DNA of 64,000 bases, from NCBI GenBank assembly GCA_905182195.1, contig CAJJAW010000005.1:248001-312000 (forward strand), given 5' to 3'. The stretch comes from Alphaproteobacteria bacterium UBA4588 (lineage in GTDB: Bacteria; Pseudomonadota; Alphaproteobacteria; Rhodobacterales; Rhodobacteraceae). This document shows, one piece after another, positions 49,362 through 60,100 of this stretch (its first letter is position 1; every line of letters starts with the position of its first letter). Made by a program: the position numbers and the translations under genes. The notes beneath the pieces were generated by a model. The model was given only the letters and a program-made list of their open reading frames with translations, ran no database searches and was not told where the DNA came from.

Positions 49362-51623
49362 TTATCCACACTTAGAATAGCCGCAACTGCCACATGTCAT
49401 GCAGCCCTCAACCATTCGAAGATTAAACTGACCGCAACCGGAACAAGAGGCCCCGCGTGACTGCGTTAGGTTCACTACTTCCGCTTGCGGATCAACCTTC
49501 AGCCCCATGCCTTCGCCAGCAATAAAGCCCGTACTAATCATATGGTGCTCAATCACACCACCAATGGCTGCCAAGATTGATGGGATATACTTCCCATCCA
49601 CCCAAGCACCGCCGCGCGGATCAAATACCGCTTTGAGCTCTTCAACCACAAAGCTCACATCACCACCGCGCCGGAAAACAGCTGAAATCATCCGTGTCAA
49701 AGCCACAGTCCAAGCAAAATGCTCCATGTTTTTGGAATTGATAAACACCTCAAAAGGACGACGGTGACCATTGAGCAACAGATCATTCACAGTGATGTAG
49801 ATTGCATGCTCGCTGTCAGGCCATTTTACCTTATAGGTTTGACCTTCCAATGCTTCGGGACGGTTCAACGGCTCGTTGATATAAACTACATCAGCGCCCT
49901 TATCGATCTCAGGCGCCTTCTCGCTCTCAGAGGACAGGGACAAAACAGAGCCAGTTACCGCATTCGGGCGATACGTTGTGCAGCCCTTACAGCCTTGATC
50001 CCAAGCTGCCATATAGACATCTTTAAAAGCTTCAAAACTGATATCCTCCGGACAGTTGATGGTTTTAGAAATTGAGCTGTCCACCCATTTCTGAGCCGCT
50101 GCTTGCATGCGGACATGCTCCAATGGCGCCAAGGTTTGCGCATTCACAAAGTAATCGGGCAATTCAGCATCGCCCATTTTGTCTCGCCACATTTGCACAG
50201 CATAATCAATTACTTCTTCTTCGGTGCGCGATCCATCTTTTTGCAGTACTTTGCGGATATAGGCATAGGCAAACACTGGCTCGATGCCGGAGGATACGTT
50301 GCCCGCATAAAGGCTTATCGTGCCAGTTGGCGCGATGCTGGTCAGTAATGCGTTGCGAATACCGTACTGGGCAATCGCGTCGCGTACATCGGAATCCATT
50401 TCCTGCATAGCACCACTGGCCAAGTAGCCCTCAGCGTCAAACAAAGGAAACGCACCTTTTTCTTTCGCAAGGTCCACAGAGGCCAGATAGGCCGCACGCG
50501 CAATTTGATGCATCCAAGACTCGGTCTGTACCGCGGCCTCTTCCGAGCCATAACGCAGGCCAACCATCAACAATGCATCTGCAAGGCCCGTCACACCAAG
50601 GCCAATCCGGCGTTTGGCTTCAGCTTCACGCTGCTGCTCCTCCAGCGGAAAGCGGCTTGCATCAACTACATTGTCCATCATCCGAACTGCAGTCACTACC
50701 AAATTGGCCATGCCCTCTTCATTCAGCTTAGCACCTTTAGCAAAAGGCTTGGAAACCAAGCGGGCCATGTTGATAGAGCCAAGCAAGCAAGCGCCATAAG
50801 GTGGCAAAGGCTGCTCACCGCAAGGGTTGGTCGCCGCAATAGTTTCGCAATAGCTTAGGTTGTTTGCATTGTTAATCCTATCAATGAAGATCACACCAGG
50901 TTCGGCAAATTCGAATGTTGAGCTCATAATCTGGTTCCACAGATCAACGGCTTTCATCGTTTGGAACACTTCACCCTCAAACACCAGATCCCAAGGTTCA
51001 TCAGATTTTACAGCATCCATAAAAGCATCAGTTACCAAGACTGATACGTTGAACATCCGCAGTCGTGCTGGATCACGCTTCGCAGTGATGAAATCTAAAA
51101 TGTCAGGGTGGTCACAGCGCATTGTGGCCATCATTGCACCGCGACGGCTACCCGCAGACATGATTGTACGGCACATCGCATCCCAAACATCCATAAAGGA
51201 AAGTGGACCAGAGGCATCTGCAGCTACGCCTTTCACTTTGGCTCCCTTTGGGCGAATTGTTGTAAAATCGTAGCCAATACCACCACCTTGTTGCATGGTA
51301 AGCGCTGCCTCTTTGAGCATATCAAAGATACCGCCCATACTATCTGGGATCGTCCCCATGACAAAACAGTTGAACAAAGTTACACTGCGTTCAGTACCCG
51401 CACCCGCGGTAATCCGGCCTGCTGGCAGAAATTTGAAATCCGAAAGCGCATCAAAAAATTTAGGTTCCCAAGTTTCAGGAGATTTTTCAACCGCGGCCAA
51501 AGCGCCTGCAATTCTATGCCAGCTGTCTTCAACGGTTTTATCAATAGGAGTACCATCAGCTTGTTTAAAGCGGTATTTCATATCCCAAATTTGTTCGGCT
51601 ATAGGGGCAGCAAAGCGAGTCAT
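49362..51623 (-). CDS. nrdJ: Adenosylcobalamin-dependent (class II) ribonucleoside-diphosphate reductase
   Basis: A 753-residue class II RNR that reduces ribonucleotides to deoxyribonucleotides using vitamin B12 and independent of oxygen. Motifs: TLFNCFVMGTIPDSMGGIFD, QGGGIGYDFTTIRP, the active-site NPCGEQPLPPYGACLLGSIN and the cysteine-rich tail CSGCGQF...CMTCGSCGYSKC, which carries the shuttle and zinc cysteines. I take the ATG at 51623 (MTRFAAPIAEQIWDMKYRF); four upstream codons are also open. No nrdB or nrdD genes are near. A sigma-70-like promoter lies at 51660-51688. Confidence 0.96.
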   Translation of the reverse strand: MTRFAAPIAEQIWDMKYRFKQADGTPIDKTVEDSWHRIAGALAAVEKSPETWEPKFFDALSDFKFLPAGRITAGAGTERSVTLFNCFVMGTIPDSMGGIFDMLKEAALTMQQGGGIGYDFTTIRPKGAKVKGVAADASGPLSFMDVWDAMCRTIMSAGSRRGAMMATMRCDHPDILDFITAKRDPARLRMFNVSVLVTDAFMDAVKSDEPWDLVFEGEVFQTMKAVDLWNQIMSSTFEFAEPGVIFIDRINNANNLSYCETIAATNPCGEQPLPPYGACLLGSINMARLVSKPFAKGAKLNEEGMANLVVTAVRMMDNVVDASRFPLEEQQREAEAKRRIGLGVTGLADALLMVGLRYGSEEAAVQTESWMHQIARAAYLASVDLAKEKGAFPLFDAEGYLASGAMQEMDSDVRDAIAQYGIRNALLTSIAPTGTISLYAGNVSSGIEPVFAYAYIRKVLQKDGSRTEEEVIDYAVQMWRDKMGDAELPDYFVNAQTLAPLEHVRMQAAAQKWVDSSISKTINCPEDISFEAFKDVYMAAWDQGCKGCTTYRPNAVTGSVLSLSSESEKAPEIDKGADVVYINEPLNRPEALEGQTYKVKWPDSEHAIYITVNDLLLNGHRRPFEVFINSKNMEHFAWTVALTRMISAVFRRGGDVSFVVEELKAVFDPRGGAWVDGKYIPSILAAIGGVIEHHMISTGFIAGEGMGLKVDPQAEVVNLTQSRGASCSGCGQFNLRMVEGCMTCGSCGYSKCG

Positions 51624-51659
51624 AAACCATTCCACAAATGAGCGACTAAGTAGGCCTAT

Positions 51660-51688
51660 ACAGTACGTCTAGAGGGTGAAAAGGTCAA
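51660..51688 (-). promoter_or_regulatory. Putative nrdJ promoter
   Basis: On the minus strand TTGACC (51688-51683), a 17-base spacer and TACTGT (51665-51660) lie about 37 bases upstream of the nrdJ ATG. Confidence 0.5.
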
Positions 51689-51734
51689 CTTGTATCCTAC
51701 TTGAAATTCTGCTTATTTGGATCCCAAGTACAAT

Positions 51735-52181
51735 ATGTGGGGTAACAAGTTGTCGAAGACCATAAACTTGGTGAAATTAAGTGTTGGTACTGAGACGGTG
51801 GGTAACTTGGCCGAATGGCAAGCCAACCCCAGAGCTCAAACCAACGACAGTCTGCCGCGACACATTACCCGCATGTGGCCAAAGCGTAGCGATGAGCTAC
51901 TCAATGGTGGGTCCATATACTGGGTAATAAAGGGTGTCATCCTGTGCCGGCAAACAGTGTTAAGGCTAGACGAGGTGATCGGTTCTGATGGCATCAGGCG
52001 CTGTGCGATTGTGTTAGACTCCCAGCTGGTGTCGGTCGCCGCAACGCCCAAGAGAGCATTTCAAGGTTGGCGTTATTTACAACCCACGGATGCACCACCA
52101 GACTTGAGCCGATCACGACCTCACGACGACGCCCTCCCACCAGATTTACAGGCTGCATTGGCAAACATTGGAATCCTGTAA
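51735..52181 (+). CDS. DUF1489-family protein
   Basis: A 148-residue protein of the alphaproteobacterial DUF1489 family, recognisable by INLVKLSVGTETV, PRHITRMWPKRSDELLNGGS, IYWVIKGVILCRQ and FQGWRYLQPTDAPPDL. Function unknown; possibly nucleic-acid binding by its conserved basic positions, but this is not shown. The start is uncertain: ATG 51735 has no ribosome site, while TTG 51750 has GGGG upstream and would leave a start closer to relatives (about MNLVKL). It is divergent from nrdJ. Confidence 0.8.
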   Translation: MWGNKLSKTINLVKLSVGTETVGNLAEWQANPRAQTNDSLPRHITRMWPKRSDELLNGGSIYWVIKGVILCRQTVLRLDEVIGSDGIRRCAIVLDSQLVSVAATPKRAFQGWRYLQPTDAPPDLSRSRPHDDALPPDLQAALANIGIL

Positions 52182-52283
52182 CCGCTTGACAGGCACAACC
52201 TTTGTCGGGCTCTGTTTGCGCGAGGTCATAAAGGCTTTTGCAGCGCAGCGACCTCAAAGATGCAGCAGAAAAAGGAGCGTAGC

Positions 52284-53495
52284 ATGCAGCGCGCAAATTC
52301 AAAATTTGGCCTAATGACCACAGCGATTCACGCAGGTGAAAGTCCAGATCCCACCACAGGCGCTTCAGCCCCACCTCTGCATATGTCATCAACCTTCGTA
52401 ACAGATCAAGTTGCCGGATTTTCCGCGCACGATCTCGAAGACGATAGCAATTTTCTCTATGCACGCTGGGGCAATCCAACTGTGCAAATGCTGGAGCAAA
52501 AAATGGCCACTTTAGAGGGGGTTGAAGATTGTATCTGTTTGGCCTCTGGCATGGCCGCAGCAACTGCAATTTTTTTAACATTTTTATCTGCAGGAGATCA
52601 CGCAGTGATCTCTGATGTGAGTTATGCCGGTGTAGCCGAACTGGCCCGCGATACCCTGCCAAGATTTGGCATTAACATCAGCCTAGTTGATATGTCAGAT
52701 CTTGCAGCCGTTGCGGCCGCGCTGCGCCCAAACACAAAACTAGTTCACACAGAATCTCCAGTCAATCCAATTGGCCGCCTTACAGATTTAGCCGCCGTAT
52801 CCAAACTAGCTCATGATGCAGGTGCTTTGGTCAGCTGCGACGCCACTTTTGCCTCGCCGCTAGGGCAAAAAACCGCAGCTTTGGGCATCGATCTAATTAT
52901 GCATTCCGTCACCAAGTATGTTGGCGGACATGGTGATGCAGTTGGTGGCGCCGTGACAGGGCGTAAAGCCCTAATCTCACAAATTCGAGGGGAGAGTGCT
53001 ATCCACCATGGTGGTGTGATGTCTCCGTTCAACGCTTGGTTGGTGGCGCGTGGTTTGTCATTACTTCCAATGCGTATGCGAGCGCATCAAGCTGGCGCGC
53101 AGGCAATATCCGAATGGCTGGAAGCACAACCGCAGGTTACCCGAGTGATTTACCCCGGCCTTAAAAGCCATCCCCAGTATGATTTAGCCCAAAATCAAAT
53201 GTCCAACACGTCTGGCATGATCAGCTTTCAGGTGGGTGATGCTACAATCGGACGAAAAATTGCACAGCAAATGATCGATCGTTTAGAAATTGTGCATTAC
53301 GCCGTATCACTCGGCCATCACCGCAGCCTAATTTTCTGGATGGACACACAAGGATTGATGGATTCTTCCTTTCGCCTTTCTGGCACTCAGCTTGAGAGCT
53401 ACCGCAGCTATGCGGGAGACGGTGTATTTCGGATGTCAGTAGGCTTAGAAGACCCGGAAGACTTGATACGCGATCTATCGGGCGCTTTGTCTTAG
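52284..53495 (+). CDS. Cys/Met-metabolism PLP-dependent enzyme (cystathionine beta-lyase / gamma-synthase family)
   Basis: A 403-residue trans-sulfuration enzyme. The PLP lysine is K211 in MHSVTKYVGGHGD, with SGMAAATAIFL and YARWGNPTVQMLEQKMA typical of the family. It could be cystathionine gamma-synthase, cystathionine beta- or gamma-lyase, methionine gamma-lyase or O-acetylhomoserine sulfhydrylase; sequence alone does not decide. AAGGAG precedes the ATG at 52284; a second in-frame ATG at 52260 lacks a site. Confidence 0.88.
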   Translation: MQRANSKFGLMTTAIHAGESPDPTTGASAPPLHMSSTFVTDQVAGFSAHDLEDDSNFLYARWGNPTVQMLEQKMATLEGVEDCICLASGMAAATAIFLTFLSAGDHAVISDVSYAGVAELARDTLPRFGINISLVDMSDLAAVAAALRPNTKLVHTESPVNPIGRLTDLAAVSKLAHDAGALVSCDATFASPLGQKTAALGIDLIMHSVTKYVGGHGDAVGGAVTGRKALISQIRGESAIHHGGVMSPFNAWLVARGLSLLPMRMRAHQAGAQAISEWLEAQPQVTRVIYPGLKSHPQYDLAQNQMSNTSGMISFQVGDATIGRKIAQQMIDRLEIVHYAVSLGHHRSLIFWMDTQGLMDSSFRLSGTQLESYRSYAGDGVFRMSVGLEDPEDLIRDLSGALS

Positions 53496-53516
53496 GTATG
53501 CATCATTGCGCAAACT

Positions 53517-54194
53517 TTACGGCGTTATCCCTATCTTCTCAATTAAAGTGCTACAATCTCCCTGCGCTAATTTAGAATGCCAGAGTGTGGCCTGTGACTT
53601 CAAAACCAAGCCATCTTCCAAAATTTGGAGATGATTGGCTTTGATTGTTGCCCCAGTGCTAGTAATATCAGCGATAGCTTCGGCAGTTACGTTTTTTACA
53701 GCACCCTCGGTCGCTCCTTGACTATCGACCAACTGATAATCAGCAACGCCTTGCGCCGTCATAAATTGACGCACCAGCCGATGATATTTAGTCGCAATTC
53801 GCAGCCGAAAACCGTGTTGCGCACGAAACCGGGCCGCCACAGCGTCCAGATCATGAAGGCAGGTCACATCACGCCAACAGGCTGGCACAGCTATAATTAA
53901 ATCCGCGAACCCAAAGCCCATCTCAGCCATAGGTGCCACTACATCTGTCCAATTGGCTAATTTCTCATGCACCAAATCTGTACCTGTCACGCCCATGTCC
54001 AGTCGACCTGCCGCCAGTTCTCGCGGAATTTCTCCAGCAGACAGCAGCACTAATTCAACTCCAGCCACACCGTCCACACGGCCTACGTATTCGCGATCCG
54101 AGCCAGATTTTGATAAATGGACACCCCGCGCGGAAAACCACGCAAAAGTCTCTTGCATCAACCTTCCCTTGGACGGCACACCCAACTTGATCAT
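53517..54194 (-). CDS. hisG: ATP phosphoribosyltransferase, short form
   Basis: A 225-residue catalytic subunit for the first step of histidine synthesis. It begins [20 protein letters not shown] and has DMGVTGTDLVHE and the PRPP-binding region QLVDSQGATEGAVKNVTAEA. It lacks the C-terminal regulatory domain of long HisG and so depends on HisZ, encoded directly upstream (ATGA overlap). Part of hisS-hisZ-hisG. Confidence 0.96.
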   Translation of the reverse strand: MIKLGVPSKGRLMQETFAWFSARGVHLSKSGSDREYVGRVDGVAGVELVLLSAGEIPRELAAGRLDMGVTGTDLVHEKLANWTDVVAPMAEMGFGFADLIIAVPACWRDVTCLHDLDAVAARFRAQHGFRLRIATKYHRLVRQFMTAQGVADYQLVDSQGATEGAVKNVTAEAIADITSTGATIKANHLQILEDGLVLKSQATLWHSKLAQGDCSTLIEKIGITP

Positions 54195-55237
54195 TGCATG
54201 TCTCCCTCGAGCAACCGCACGGTAAACTCGGGCCGAATGATGCCCCCCACTGCCGGGACATCGCGCCCCTGTCCTAAAACCCGCGTTAGGGCATCATAGC
54301 GCCCCCCGGAGGCAACGGCTGGCCATCCAGCCTGGTTAGCATAAAATCCAAAAACGAAGCCATCATAATATTCCATGGCCGTTAGCCCGTAGGCAGCTTC
54401 AAAACCAATCTGTGACACGTCAACACCTGCGACGCGCAGAGCAGTCAATCTCGCCAACATATGGTCCACTGCAGATGCAATCACAGGCAGGCGCAGAGCC
54501 AAAGATTGCAGTTGCGTTAACGCATCCAAAAGGCTGCCTTTAATCTCAAGCAAATCATTCAATGCGTCGATTTCTATTTGTGGGATCGGCTGTGCGGCAG
54601 CTTCATCAGCCAATTGCACCAAACGCTGATCAACATCGAAAGATTCGCGCAGCCCTATCTGCTGCCCACCTGCACCCACAGCGTTCACTAACACGGGCTG
54701 AGAAAACCTGCGGAGCAAAGCTTTGAACTTGGACGGTCGCCAAATATGACGGCGCAGAGCGGCTTTGCGGGCGTCTGACGTAGTTAAACCATTAATTGCC
54801 GCCACTAACAGCCCAACATCTCCAGTCGATGCCATTAAGCCATGCGGAGCTAGAGTTTTGTAAAATAGCGCAAAAACTTCTGCCTCAATTACATCTGCAG
54901 GACCGCGGTCAAACACTTCATAGCCCACCTGCTCACTTTCAGCTGTACGCTTGGTGTCACCATCTTGATAGCGAAACACCGGGCCATCATAGGTGTAGCG
55001 CGCCGGTTCTGCGCTTTCGGCCATATGCCGCTGCACCACAGGCACCGTGAAGTCAGGCCTGAGCATTTGTTCGCCCCGGAGCGGATCCAAGGTCACGTAG
55101 GCACGCGCTCGGATATCTTCACCATATAAGTCCAACAATACATTCGCAGGTTGCAGAATATCCGTCTCAATCCGAACGGCCCCAGCCGATTGAAACACCG
55201 CCGAGAGCCGTGTAATTTCTGCACGCAATCGGCTCAT
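54191..55237 (-). CDS. hisZ: ATP phosphoribosyltransferase regulatory subunit
   Basis: A 348-residue paralogue of histidyl-tRNA synthetase that forms the HisG-HisZ hetero-octamer and gives histidine feedback control. Class II synthetase-like segments are visible ([51 protein letters not shown]) but it is too short for the anticodon domain. Both ends overlap neighbours by four bases, hisS upstream and hisG downstream. Confidence 0.95.
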   Translation of the reverse strand: MSRLRAEITRLSAVFQSAGAVRIETDILQPANVLLDLYGEDIRARAYVTLDPLRGEQMLRPDFTVPVVQRHMAESAEPARYTYDGPVFRYQDGDTKRTAESEQVGYEVFDRGPADVIEAEVFALFYKTLAPHGLMASTGDVGLLVAAINGLTTSDARKAALRRHIWRPSKFKALLRRFSQPVLVNAVGAGGQQIGLRESFDVDQRLVQLADEAAAQPIPQIEIDALNDLLEIKGSLLDALTQLQSLALRLPVIASAVDHMLARLTALRVAGVDVSQIGFEAAYGLTAMEYYDGFVFGFYANQAGWPAVASGGRYDALTRVLGQGRDVPAVGGIIRPEFTVRLLEGDMQ

Positions 55238-56733
55238 TCTGTGGCGCCTTGCGCCGCCAACATATTAAGCACTTGTTCCACCAACTCTTGGCGTGGCACT
55301 TTTATTTGGCTTGGGCGGGCCTTCCACTCTTCCAGAGTTGCATCCTTGGCCAGTTGTGCCCCCAGGATCAAATCTTTGATTTGCACAATCCCCGCCATCT
55401 TTTCGTCCCCACCTTCAATAATGGCGATTGGACTTTTACGATTGTCTGCGTATTTCAGTTGATTACCAAAGTTTTTAGGATTCCCTAAATATACCTCGGC
55501 TCGAATTCCAGCAGTGCGCAGCTCTGAGGCCATAGCCTGATAATCGCTCATTCGGTCACGGTCCATCACAGTGACAACCACAGGCCCCAATGCCACGGGT
55601 TCAATACGCCCCTTCATCCGAAGCGCGGCAAGCAAACGGTCCACACCAATGGAAACTCCAGTCGCAGGCACTTCCTGTCCAGTGAATCGTTTCACAAGAT
55701 CATCATAGCGTCCGCCACCTGCCACAGAGCCAAATTGCCTTGGCCTGCCTTTTTCATCTTTTATTTCAAAGGTCAGCTCAGCCTCATAAACTGGGCCCGT
55801 GTAATAGCCCAAACCACGCACAACCGATGGGTCTAAAACAATACGGTCAGAACCGTAGCCCTGCGCGATAACCAAATCCGATATTTGTTCCAACTCATCC
55901 ACACCGGCTTCACCAACCGCAGATCCTTTGATTAACACACGTAAATTACTAAGTGTCTCAGCCGCAGTAGCCCCAAGCGCCTCCATGAACCCCATGATAG
56001 CCTCAGCCTGTGAGGCAGTAAGCCCAGCGCCTTTGGTGAAATCGCCGCTGTCATCTTTGCGCCCAGCCCCCAGAAGTTGACTTACTCCTTCCAAGCCAAA
56101 ACGATCCAACTTATCGATTGCTCGCAAGACAATGCCACGCGCTTCTGTAAATTTTTCTAGATCAGTAGGATCCAGCACTCCAGCCACCTCCATGACGCCA
56201 TTGAGCACTTTGCGGTTGTTGACGCGGATAATATAATCACCACGTGCTATGCCAACTCCCTCCAACGTGTCCGCAAGCATTGCACAAATCTCAGCATCCG
56301 CAGCCATACTGGCGGACCCGACCGTATCAGCATCACATTGGTAAAACTGACGAAACCTCCCAGGCCCAGGCTTTTCATTGCGCCAAACCGGCCCCATCGC
56401 GAAGCGGCGGTATGGGCTTGGAAGGTCGTTGCGGTGCTGGGCGTAAACCCGCGCCAAAGGCGCTGTAAGATCATAGCGAAGCGCCAGCCAATCCTCATCT
56501 TCCAACCAAGCGAACACACCCTCATTGGGACGATCTACATCCGGCAAGAATTTACCCAAAGCCTCAACAGTTTCTACTGCGCTACTTTCGAGCTGTTCAA
56601 AGCCATAAAGGTGATAAACATACGCAATCTGACGTAGCATTTTGGTACGTTCAGACACATCAGTGCCAAAGTAATCGCAAAAACCTTTAGGTGGGAGCGC
56701 CTTGGGCTTTGCTTCTTTTTTCTGTTTGGCCAT
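55234..56733 (-). CDS. hisS: Histidyl-tRNA synthetase
   Basis: A 499-residue class II synthetase. Motif 2 region [30 protein letters not shown] and motif 3 [20 protein letters not shown] with [13 protein letters not shown] are present, followed by the HGTP anticodon-binding domain at the C-terminus. The start is taken at ATG 56733 ([20 protein letters not shown]), with AGG at a good distance; MRFIMAKQ four codons earlier is possible and the frame is open to 56871. It begins the hisS-hisZ-hisG run. Confidence 0.95.
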   Translation of the reverse strand: MAKQKKEAKPKALPPKGFCDYFGTDVSERTKMLRQIAYVYHLYGFEQLESSAVETVEALGKFLPDVDRPNEGVFAWLEDEDWLALRYDLTAPLARVYAQHRNDLPSPYRRFAMGPVWRNEKPGPGRFRQFYQCDADTVGSASMAADAEICAMLADTLEGVGIARGDYIIRVNNRKVLNGVMEVAGVLDPTDLEKFTEARGIVLRAIDKLDRFGLEGVSQLLGAGRKDDSGDFTKGAGLTASQAEAIMGFMEALGATAAETLSNLRVLIKGSAVGEAGVDELEQISDLVIAQGYGSDRIVLDPSVVRGLGYYTGPVYEAELTFEIKDEKGRPRQFGSVAGGGRYDDLVKRFTGQEVPATGVSIGVDRLLAALRMKGRIEPVALGPVVVTVMDRDRMSDYQAMASELRTAGIRAEVYLGNPKNFGNQLKYADNRKSPIAIIEGGDEKMAGIVQIKDLILGAQLAKDATLEEWKARPSQIKVPRQELVEQVLNMLAAQGATE

Positions 56734-56860
56734 AATAAACCTCATAATCGTTGGCCTGCATTTAGCCGGCCCAGCGCCGAGGGGCAACATGCGAGTTGAC
56801 ATAGCGCAAGAGCAACATACGCTTAAATTTCCACTTGATCCATGCCGCGCTATCCCGCAC

Positions 56861-57067
56861 ATGTCCATCATGACACAAGTTTTAGAAGAAAAAATCGCTC
56901 ACCTTACGCGCACGGTGGAAGAACTTTCAGATGTAATGGCCAAGCAAGACAGCGAGTTACGACGTCTCAGCTTGATTGTTGACCATCTAGCTCAGCGAGC
57001 TAAAGGACGTGAGGAGGATGGTGACGGTGTCTTTATTTTAGGCGATGAACGGCCACCACATTACTAA
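56861..57067 (+). CDS. slyX: SlyX-family protein
   Basis: A 68-residue coiled-coil protein: [39 protein letters not shown] and the SlyX-type terminal DERPPHY. Function is unknown. ATG 56861 or 56870 are both possible starts; the frame is open far upstream over the hisS 5' end but that sequence is not family-like. It is divergent from hisS and convergent with dnaE. Confidence 0.88.
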   Translation: MSIMTQVLEEKIAHLTRTVEELSDVMAKQDSELRRLSLIVDHLAQRAKGREEDGDGVFILGDERPPHY

Positions 57068-57105
57068 TCAGGAGACTATGGCAAAGCTAAGCTTGTCACA
57101 AAGGC

Positions 57106-60100
57106 TCAAAGATCCTCCACCATCAATACTCCCTCAAGACTTTTTAATGCACCTTTAATTTGCGGTGTGACAGGGAAGTTTTGGCCTAACTCCATATCTA
57201 CTTCGCCGGGTAAGCTGTTGCTGAGCAGGCAAAAAGAAATGGGACCTTTAGCACCACTTTTTGCGGCTCGTATTGCTTCACGCAACACGGTGGCCACAGA
57301 TTCAATAGCGGAAGTGTTGTCTAGATATACCCGCAGCCCAGAAGCGCCGGCCTGTACGATAGCACCATCCATGGGTTGAACCGAACGGCACAACAATTTG
57401 AGCTGCTCTGACTCCATGGTAGCCTCAACGCTCAAGACAATCTTGGACCCTGCTTCAAGATGGATCCGAGAGGCTTCCAATGTGTCGCTAAACATGGTGG
57501 CTTCATAATTTCCAGTGGTGTCGCTGAGTTGAACAAAAGCAAAGCGGTTGCCGCGCGCCGATTTGCGCTCCTGCCGACCAGCCACGATGCCTGCTAGCTT
57601 GACCACAAGCGGGCCATCTTTAGCTTTTTCGATAAGTTGATCCAATGTGATAATACCCGAACGTTTAAGTGAGGGCATATAATCATCAAGCGGGTGGCCG
57701 GATAAATAAAATCCAATCGCCTTAAACTCTTCTGCCAATTGCTCCGCAGGCAACCAATTAGCTACGGGAGAAAGTCGTGGTTCGGGGAGATCATCACCAG
57801 CCTCACCAAACAAGCTTACCTGATTTGAGTTTCGTTGTTCATGCACCGAGGTTGAGTAGCCAACCAGAGCGTCTAAGCTGTCAAATACCCTGTGGCGATT
57901 GCGGTCTAATTGATCAAAAGAACCAGATCGCGCCAACATTTCTAAAGGCCGCTTGCCTATACGTTTGAGATCCACCCGCCGGGCCAAATCAAACAACGTG
58001 GAAAAAGGTTTTTCGCCTCGGCCCTCTGCAACCAATCTCATAGCATCGACACCAACGTTTTTCAGCGCACCTAAACCATAGACCAATACACCATCAACCA
58101 CATCAAACCGCGCCTGGCTGCGGTTCACGCAAGGCGGCGTGTATGGCAGGTCAAGTCCTTTTCGCACTTCGTTGAAATACACAGCCAACTTATCTGTGAG
58201 ATGCAAATCACAATTCATAACACCAGCCATAAATTCAACGGGATGATTGGCCTTTAGCCAAGCAGTTTGATAACTAACCACCGCATAGGCTGCGGCGTGA
58301 GATTTATTGAACCCATAGTTGGCAAATTTATCGAGTAAGTCCCAGGTGGCTTTAGCAGTTTTCTCATCCACATCATTTGCGGCAGACCCAGTCAAAAATT
58401 TGGGTTTCTCTGCGTCCATCGCTTCTTGGATTTTCTTACCCATCGCACGACGCAACAAATCAGCCCCACCAAGTGAGTATCCCGCCATTTGCCGGGCAAT
58501 CTCCATAACCTGCTCTTGATAAACAATGATCCCTTGGGTTTCATCCAAGATGTGATCTACAGATGGATGCAACAGTTCGCGGGCACTGATACCATTTTTG
58601 ACCTCGCAGTATTTTGGGATATTCTCCATTGGACCGGGGCGATACAAAGCAACCAGGGCCACAATGTCTTCAATACAGTTGGGCTTCATACGCTTAAGCG
58701 CATCCATCATACCACTAGATTCCACCTGAAACACAGCAACAGTTTTAGCCGCAGAGTAAAGCGCATAAGCGGCAGGATCATCTAAGGGAATAGCACTAAT
58801 ATCATCCTCAGTGCCCGAAGCGGGTGTGTAGAGAATTCGGCCATCAGCAGAGACGTGGAGGGCGCGCCCGCGGTTGACCAAGTCGACTGCATTTTGGATA
58901 ACGGTTAGAGTTTTCAAACCCAAAAAATCAAACTTCACCAGCCCAGCTTGCTCCACCCACTTCATGTTGAACTGGGTCGCTGGCATGTCCGAGCGCGGAT
59001 CTTGGTATAGCGGAACCAACTGGTCCAAGGGCCTATCCCCAATCACCACTCCCGCTGCATGAGTTGACGCGTTTCGTAATAGGCCTTCGACTTTCTGGCC
59101 ATAATTCAGCAGACGCTCCACCACTTCCTCTGCCTTCGCTTCTTCACGCAAACGGGGTTCATCAGCTAATGCTTTTTCAATACTAACAGGCTTCACACCC
59201 TCCACTGGGATCATCTTGGAGAGACGGTCCACCTGGCCGTAGGGCATTTGCAGCACACGGCCTATATCGCGCACAGCCGCTTTGGATAAAAGCGCCCCAA
59301 AAGTAATAATCTGGCCTACGCGATCGCGCCCATATTTTTGCTGCACATAGCGGATCACCTCTTCGCGGCGGTCCATGCAAAAATCAATGTCGAAATCAGG
59401 TATGGAAACACGCTCAGGGTTCAAAAAACGCTCAAACAAAAGGCCATAGCGCAAAGGATCAAGATCAGTGATCGTTAAAGCATACGCCACAAGTGAGCCA
59501 GCGCCAGATCCTCGACCTGGCCCAACGGGAATATTTTGCCCCTTAGTCCAAGCAATGAAGTCAGCCACAATCAGAAAATAGCCCGGAAACCCCATGCCTT
59601 CAATGATATCTAACTCAAAATCAAGGCGCGTTTGATAATCTTCGACCGAGACCGCATGCGGGATCACAGCCAAACGACGCTGCAGCCCTTCATTCGATTG
59701 ACGGCGCAGTTCCACAACCTCATCATCCGCAAACTTTGGCAGAATGGGATCTCGTTTATAGACTTTAAATGCGCATCTTTGCGCTATCTCAACAGTATTT
59801 TCCAAAGCCTCAGGTAAATCAGCAAAAAGCACTGCCATCTCAGCGGGAGTTTTAAGATAGTGTTGCGGGGTTAAACGTCGCCGCGGTTCTTGCTGATCTA
59901 CATAAGAGCCCTCCGCGATACAGATCAAAGCATCGTGGGCCTCATACATTTGAGCCTTTGGAAAATAGACATCGTTCGTCGCCACCAAAGGTAAGCCCAT
60001 CGCATAGGCAATCTCAACTAAGCCCCGTTCGCTCAACCGCTCCGCCTCTGGTACACTTCCATCTTCGCCAGGATGGCGTTGCAGTTCGACATAAAGCCGA

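Noticed and set aside
54191-55237. A second histidyl-tRNA synthetase
   Set aside because: It lacks the anticodon-binding domain and is coupled to short HisG, so it is HisZ.
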